A stretch of DNA of 8,153 nt, taken from contig JAITDH010000108.1 in the NCBI GenBank assembly GCA_031282665.1, positions 1 through 8,153 of the forward strand, given 5' to 3'. The notes beneath the pieces are model-generated. The model saw only the letters and a program-made list of their open reading frames with translations. It made no database searches and was not told the DNA's origin. Position numbers and translations under genes: made by a program. Positions 6,652 through 8,153 of the stretch are shown one piece after another (the stretch's first letter is position 1; the number at the start of each line of letters is the position of its first letter). The DNA is from Zoogloeaceae bacterium (GTDB lineage Bacteria; Pseudomonadota; Gammaproteobacteria; Burkholderiales; Rhodocyclaceae).

Positions 6652-7436
6652 TCGAAGTCCGCCGCCTCTGCGTGGCAGAACGTCTCGACGAGGTTTCCTT
6701 CTTCCTCGAAGCCGGCGAAATGCTGGGCGTCATCGGCCCCAACGGCTCCGGGAAATCCTCCCTTCTCAAGAGCCTCGCCGGCATCCTGCCGGCGACAGGA
6801 GACATCCGCTTCCTGGACGCGCCGCTCGCCGCCCTCTCCCCGGAAGAGCGGGCGCGCAGGATCGGCTTCCTGCCCCAATTCTGCGATAGCGCCTGGCCGC
6901 TCGCCGTGGAAGACGTCGTCTCCCTGGGGCGGCTCCCCTGGCGCGACCGGGACGAAGAGGCCATCCAGCAGGCCATCCGGGAAACCGACATCGAGCCGCT
7001 CCGGAAAAAAAGGATCGATTGCCTCTCCGGCGGCGAGCAGGCGCGGGTCTGGCTCGCGCGCGTGCTGGCGACCCGGCCGCGCCTCATCCTGGCCGACGAA
7101 CCCATCGCCAGCCTCGACCTTTTCTACCAGGCGAAGATCATGCGCACCCTGCGCCGGCATGCCGACGGTGAGCACGGCGTCATCATCGCCCTGCACGACC
7201 TCGCCCTCGCCGCCCACCATTGCGACCGCCTCTGCCTGATGCGGCACGGTAAAATCCACGCCTTCGGCCCCCCGCAGAAAGTTCTCGACGAAAGCGCCCT
7301 CTCCGAAATCTTCGGCGTCCCCATCCACGTCGACCTGGCGCACACGCCGCCCATCGTCCTCCCGGATTGGGATCGGGGATCGGGGATCAGGGATCAGGAA
7401 TCAGAAGAAGCAAACCATGCGTATACTGACCACTGA
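6642..7436 (+). CDS. btuD: ABC transporter ATPase BtuD, with repeat-encoded C-terminal tail
   Basis: Cytoplasmic ATP-hydrolysing subunit that drives the BtuC permease. All nucleotide-binding motifs are intact: Walker A GPNGSGKS (32-39), Q-loop FLPQ (Q79), signature LSGGEQ (128-133), Walker B LILADEP (148-154, catalytic Glu153), D-loop SLD (157-159) and switch His185 in ALHD. The ATPase domain ends around residue 242 (PIVLPDW), near the usual family length of about 250. The last 22 residues (from DRGSGIRDQ to the end, 264) are encoded by a GGGATCR heptamer array and its flank, and the stop codon itself lies in a second heptamer pair (CTGACCA). The tail therefore looks accidental. The start ATG lies inside the end of btuC, which indicates translational coupling. 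Within a FecCD-type system it could serve another chelate, but the operon favours B12. Confidence 0.9.
   Translation: MALIEVRRLCVAERLDEVSFFLEAGEMLGVIGPNGSGKSSLLKSLAGILPATGDIRFLDAPLAALSPEERARRIGFLPQFCDSAWPLAVEDVVSLGRLPWRDRDEEAIQQAIRETDIEPLRKKRIDCLSGGEQARVWLARVLATRPRLILADEPIASLDLFYQAKIMRTLRRHADGEHGVIIALHDLALAAHHCDRLCLMRHGKIHAFGPPQKVLDESALSEIFGVPIHVDLAHTPPIVLPDWDRGSGIRDQESEEANHAYTDH
7369..7403. repeat. Heptanucleotide tandem array in the 3' end of btuD
   Basis: Five units read GGGATCG, GGGATCG, GGGATCA, GGGATCA, GGAATCA on the plus strand (CTGATCC/CTGATTC type on the minus strand). They are translated as part of the BtuD tail. The 19 bases GGGATCAGGAATCAGAAGA (7390-7408) recur exactly at 8050-8068. 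Confidence 0.85.
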
Positions 7437-7473
7437 CCACAGGCCACGAAGCGCGCGCGCTGTCCTCTGTCCT
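7425..7473. repeat. Two further heptamer arrays after btuD
   Basis: ACTGACC is repeated at 7425-7431 and 7432-7438, with a degenerate third unit ACAGGCC. After a GC alternating run (7451-7460), CTGTCCT is repeated at 7460-7466 and 7467-7473. Both have CTG at a fixed place in a 7-base period. The btuD stop codon falls in the second ACTGACC unit. No terminator stem with a T-tract is evident here, although CTTTTT follows. Confidence 0.7.
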
Positions 7474-7499
7474 CTTTTTCACACCACGGCTACCTCACG

Positions 7500-8105
7500 A
7501 TGAAACCCGGCAAGAATTACTCCGAACTCTGTTACTCCTTTATCTATGACACTTCATGGCTGGGCGACTATGAAGTCACCACCGACGAACTCTGCACCCA
7601 GATCGGCATGGCCCTGTCCATTGTCGGGACGGATGGGGCGCTGGCGGACATTGCCCCCGACCTCGACCGCCTGCAGGCGCTGGCGATGCACGCGAACGGC
7701 TCCATCCGAGGGAAAATGGCCGTCGAAGAGACCGACCTGGACTGGCTGCATGCGCGCTACGATCATTACAGCGCCTTGGCGGAACGCCAGGAACCCGGCC
7801 GTCTGAAACATTTCGTCCTGCCGCGCGGCCTTGTTCCCGTGCCGCAACTCCACCAGGCGCGCTCGACCGCCAAGAAAGCCATCCGCGCCTTGGTGCGCGT
7901 GGAACAGGAAGGCCGCGCCCTCCCCCCGATCATTCCCCGGCTTCTGAACCTGATGTGCAATTTCCTCTTCCTCCTCACCGTCATCGTCAACCACCGGCAC
8001 GGCACAAGCGAGCCGGTATTTATCAGCAAAAGCTACGGGTCAGGAGTCAGGGATCAGGAATCAGAAGACAGAGCGGCCGCTGGCTTTGTCGTCTGTAATC
8101 TGTAA
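7500..8105 (+). CDS. Divergent PduO-like cobalamin adenosyltransferase homologue, probably not catalytic
   Basis: The 201-residue product resembles PduO/MMAB-type ATP:cob(I)alamin adenosyltransferases, which transfer an adenosyl group from ATP to cob(I)alamin. DYEVTTDELCTQIGMA (23-38) aligns with the family's YGTVDELNSLIGLA block. HFVLPRG (104-110), LHQARSTAKKAIRALV (117-132) and PRLLNLMCNFLFLLTVIVNHRHG (146-168) match the FILPGG, ALHxARxxxRRAER and LNRLSDxLFxxAR blocks. Key positions differ: the RRAE group is KKAI, NRLSD is NLMCN and the final AR is VN. The N-terminal TxTGDxGxT phosphate-binding loop is not recognisable. Arg121, Asp29 and Asn150 remain. Loss of activity is an inference. Its place just after btuBFCD suggests a corrinoid-handling role. 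The ATG at 7500 has no clear Shine-Dalgarno. The tail from about residue 179 (YGSGVRDQESED) is repeat-encoded. Confidence 0.65.
   Translation: MKPGKNYSELCYSFIYDTSWLGDYEVTTDELCTQIGMALSIVGTDGALADIAPDLDRLQALAMHANGSIRGKMAVEETDLDWLHARYDHYSALAERQEPGRLKHFVLPRGLVPVPQLHQARSTAKKAIRALVRVEQEGRALPPIIPRLLNLMCNFLFLLTVIVNHRHGTSEPVFISKSYGSGVRDQESEDRAAAGFVVCNL
8037..8063. repeat. Heptanucleotide array in the 3' end of the PduO-like gene
   Basis: The units read GGGTCA (one base short), GGAGTCA, GGGATCA, GGAATCA. The array is translated as SGVRDQES, the counterpart of SGIRDQES in the BtuD tail. It occupies the same position relative to its gene as the array at 7369-7403. Confidence 0.85.
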
Positions 8106-8144
8106 TCGGAAGAGCCGCGCCAACTGACTACTGAGCCACTGACC
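8092..8144. repeat. Heptamer arrays at and after the PduO-like stop codon
   Basis: TCTGTAA is repeated at 8092-8098 and 8099-8105; the second copy supplies the TAA stop. After an 17-base spacer come ACTGACT, ACTGAGCC (one base longer) and ACTGACC (8123-8144), the last followed by ACA as in the array after btuD. The remaining bases to the window end hold no gene that I can see. Confidence 0.7.
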
Positions 8145-8153
8145 ACAAAGCGA

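Noticed and set aside
7451..7480. Terminator after btuD (GC run followed by CTTTTT)
   Set aside because: The alternating GC run is self-complementary but is separated from the T-tract by the CTGTCCT units, so no proper stem abuts the Ts.
7369..8144. CRISPR array
   Set aside because: Repeats are 7 bases and directly tandem with no 30-40 base spacers, and no cas gene is present.

Overview
The window reads as chromosomal DNA of a GC-rich Gram-negative bacterium. Signal peptides, an outer-membrane TonB-dependent receptor and the gene style suggest a betaproteobacterium, possibly Rhodocyclales-like. That placement is an inference from gene content and feel, not a database match.

Left part, minus strand (about 1-2500). 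An AT-richer orphan gene for a small three-helix membrane protein lies upstream of a ygfZ-type folate-binding protein gene. ygfZ is joined by a 4-base ATGA overlap to menA, which encodes 1,4-dihydroxy-2-naphthoate prenyltransferase (menaquinone synthesis) and is cut by the window edge within a few residues of its expected end. About 150 bases between the orphan gene and ygfZ carry a short GC-rich palindrome and no gene.

Middle and right, plus strand (about 2570-8105). This is a vitamin B12 uptake locus. A TATAAT promoter and a clear cobalamin riboswitch lead into btuB (outer-membrane B12 receptor). The stretch between aptamer and btuB contains a perfect 10-base anti-Shine-Dalgarno match and two hairpins, which suggests translational control. 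A strong intrinsic terminator follows btuB, and its hairpin lies inside the stretch that encodes the signal peptide of the next gene, btuF. That gene has no ordinary ATG in a sensible place. btuF, btuC and btuD then overlap one another and encode a periplasmic binding protein, an inner-membrane permease and an ATPase. The last gene encodes a divergent protein resembling PduO-type ATP:cob(I)alamin adenosyltransferase, with several conserved active-site positions changed and the N-terminal ATP-binding loop apparently missing.

The model is that BtuB imports corrinoid across the outer membrane, BtuF captures it, BtuCD pumps it into the cytoplasm, and the PduO-like protein may bind or handle it there. 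The riboswitch would shut btuB down when B12 is plentiful.

The most unusual DNA-level feature is a set of 7-base tandem repeats built on CTGNNNN. They sit beside the btuB promoter, at the 3' end of btuD and at the 3' end of the PduO-like gene. In both 3' cases the repeats are translated and supply the protein's C-terminal tail.
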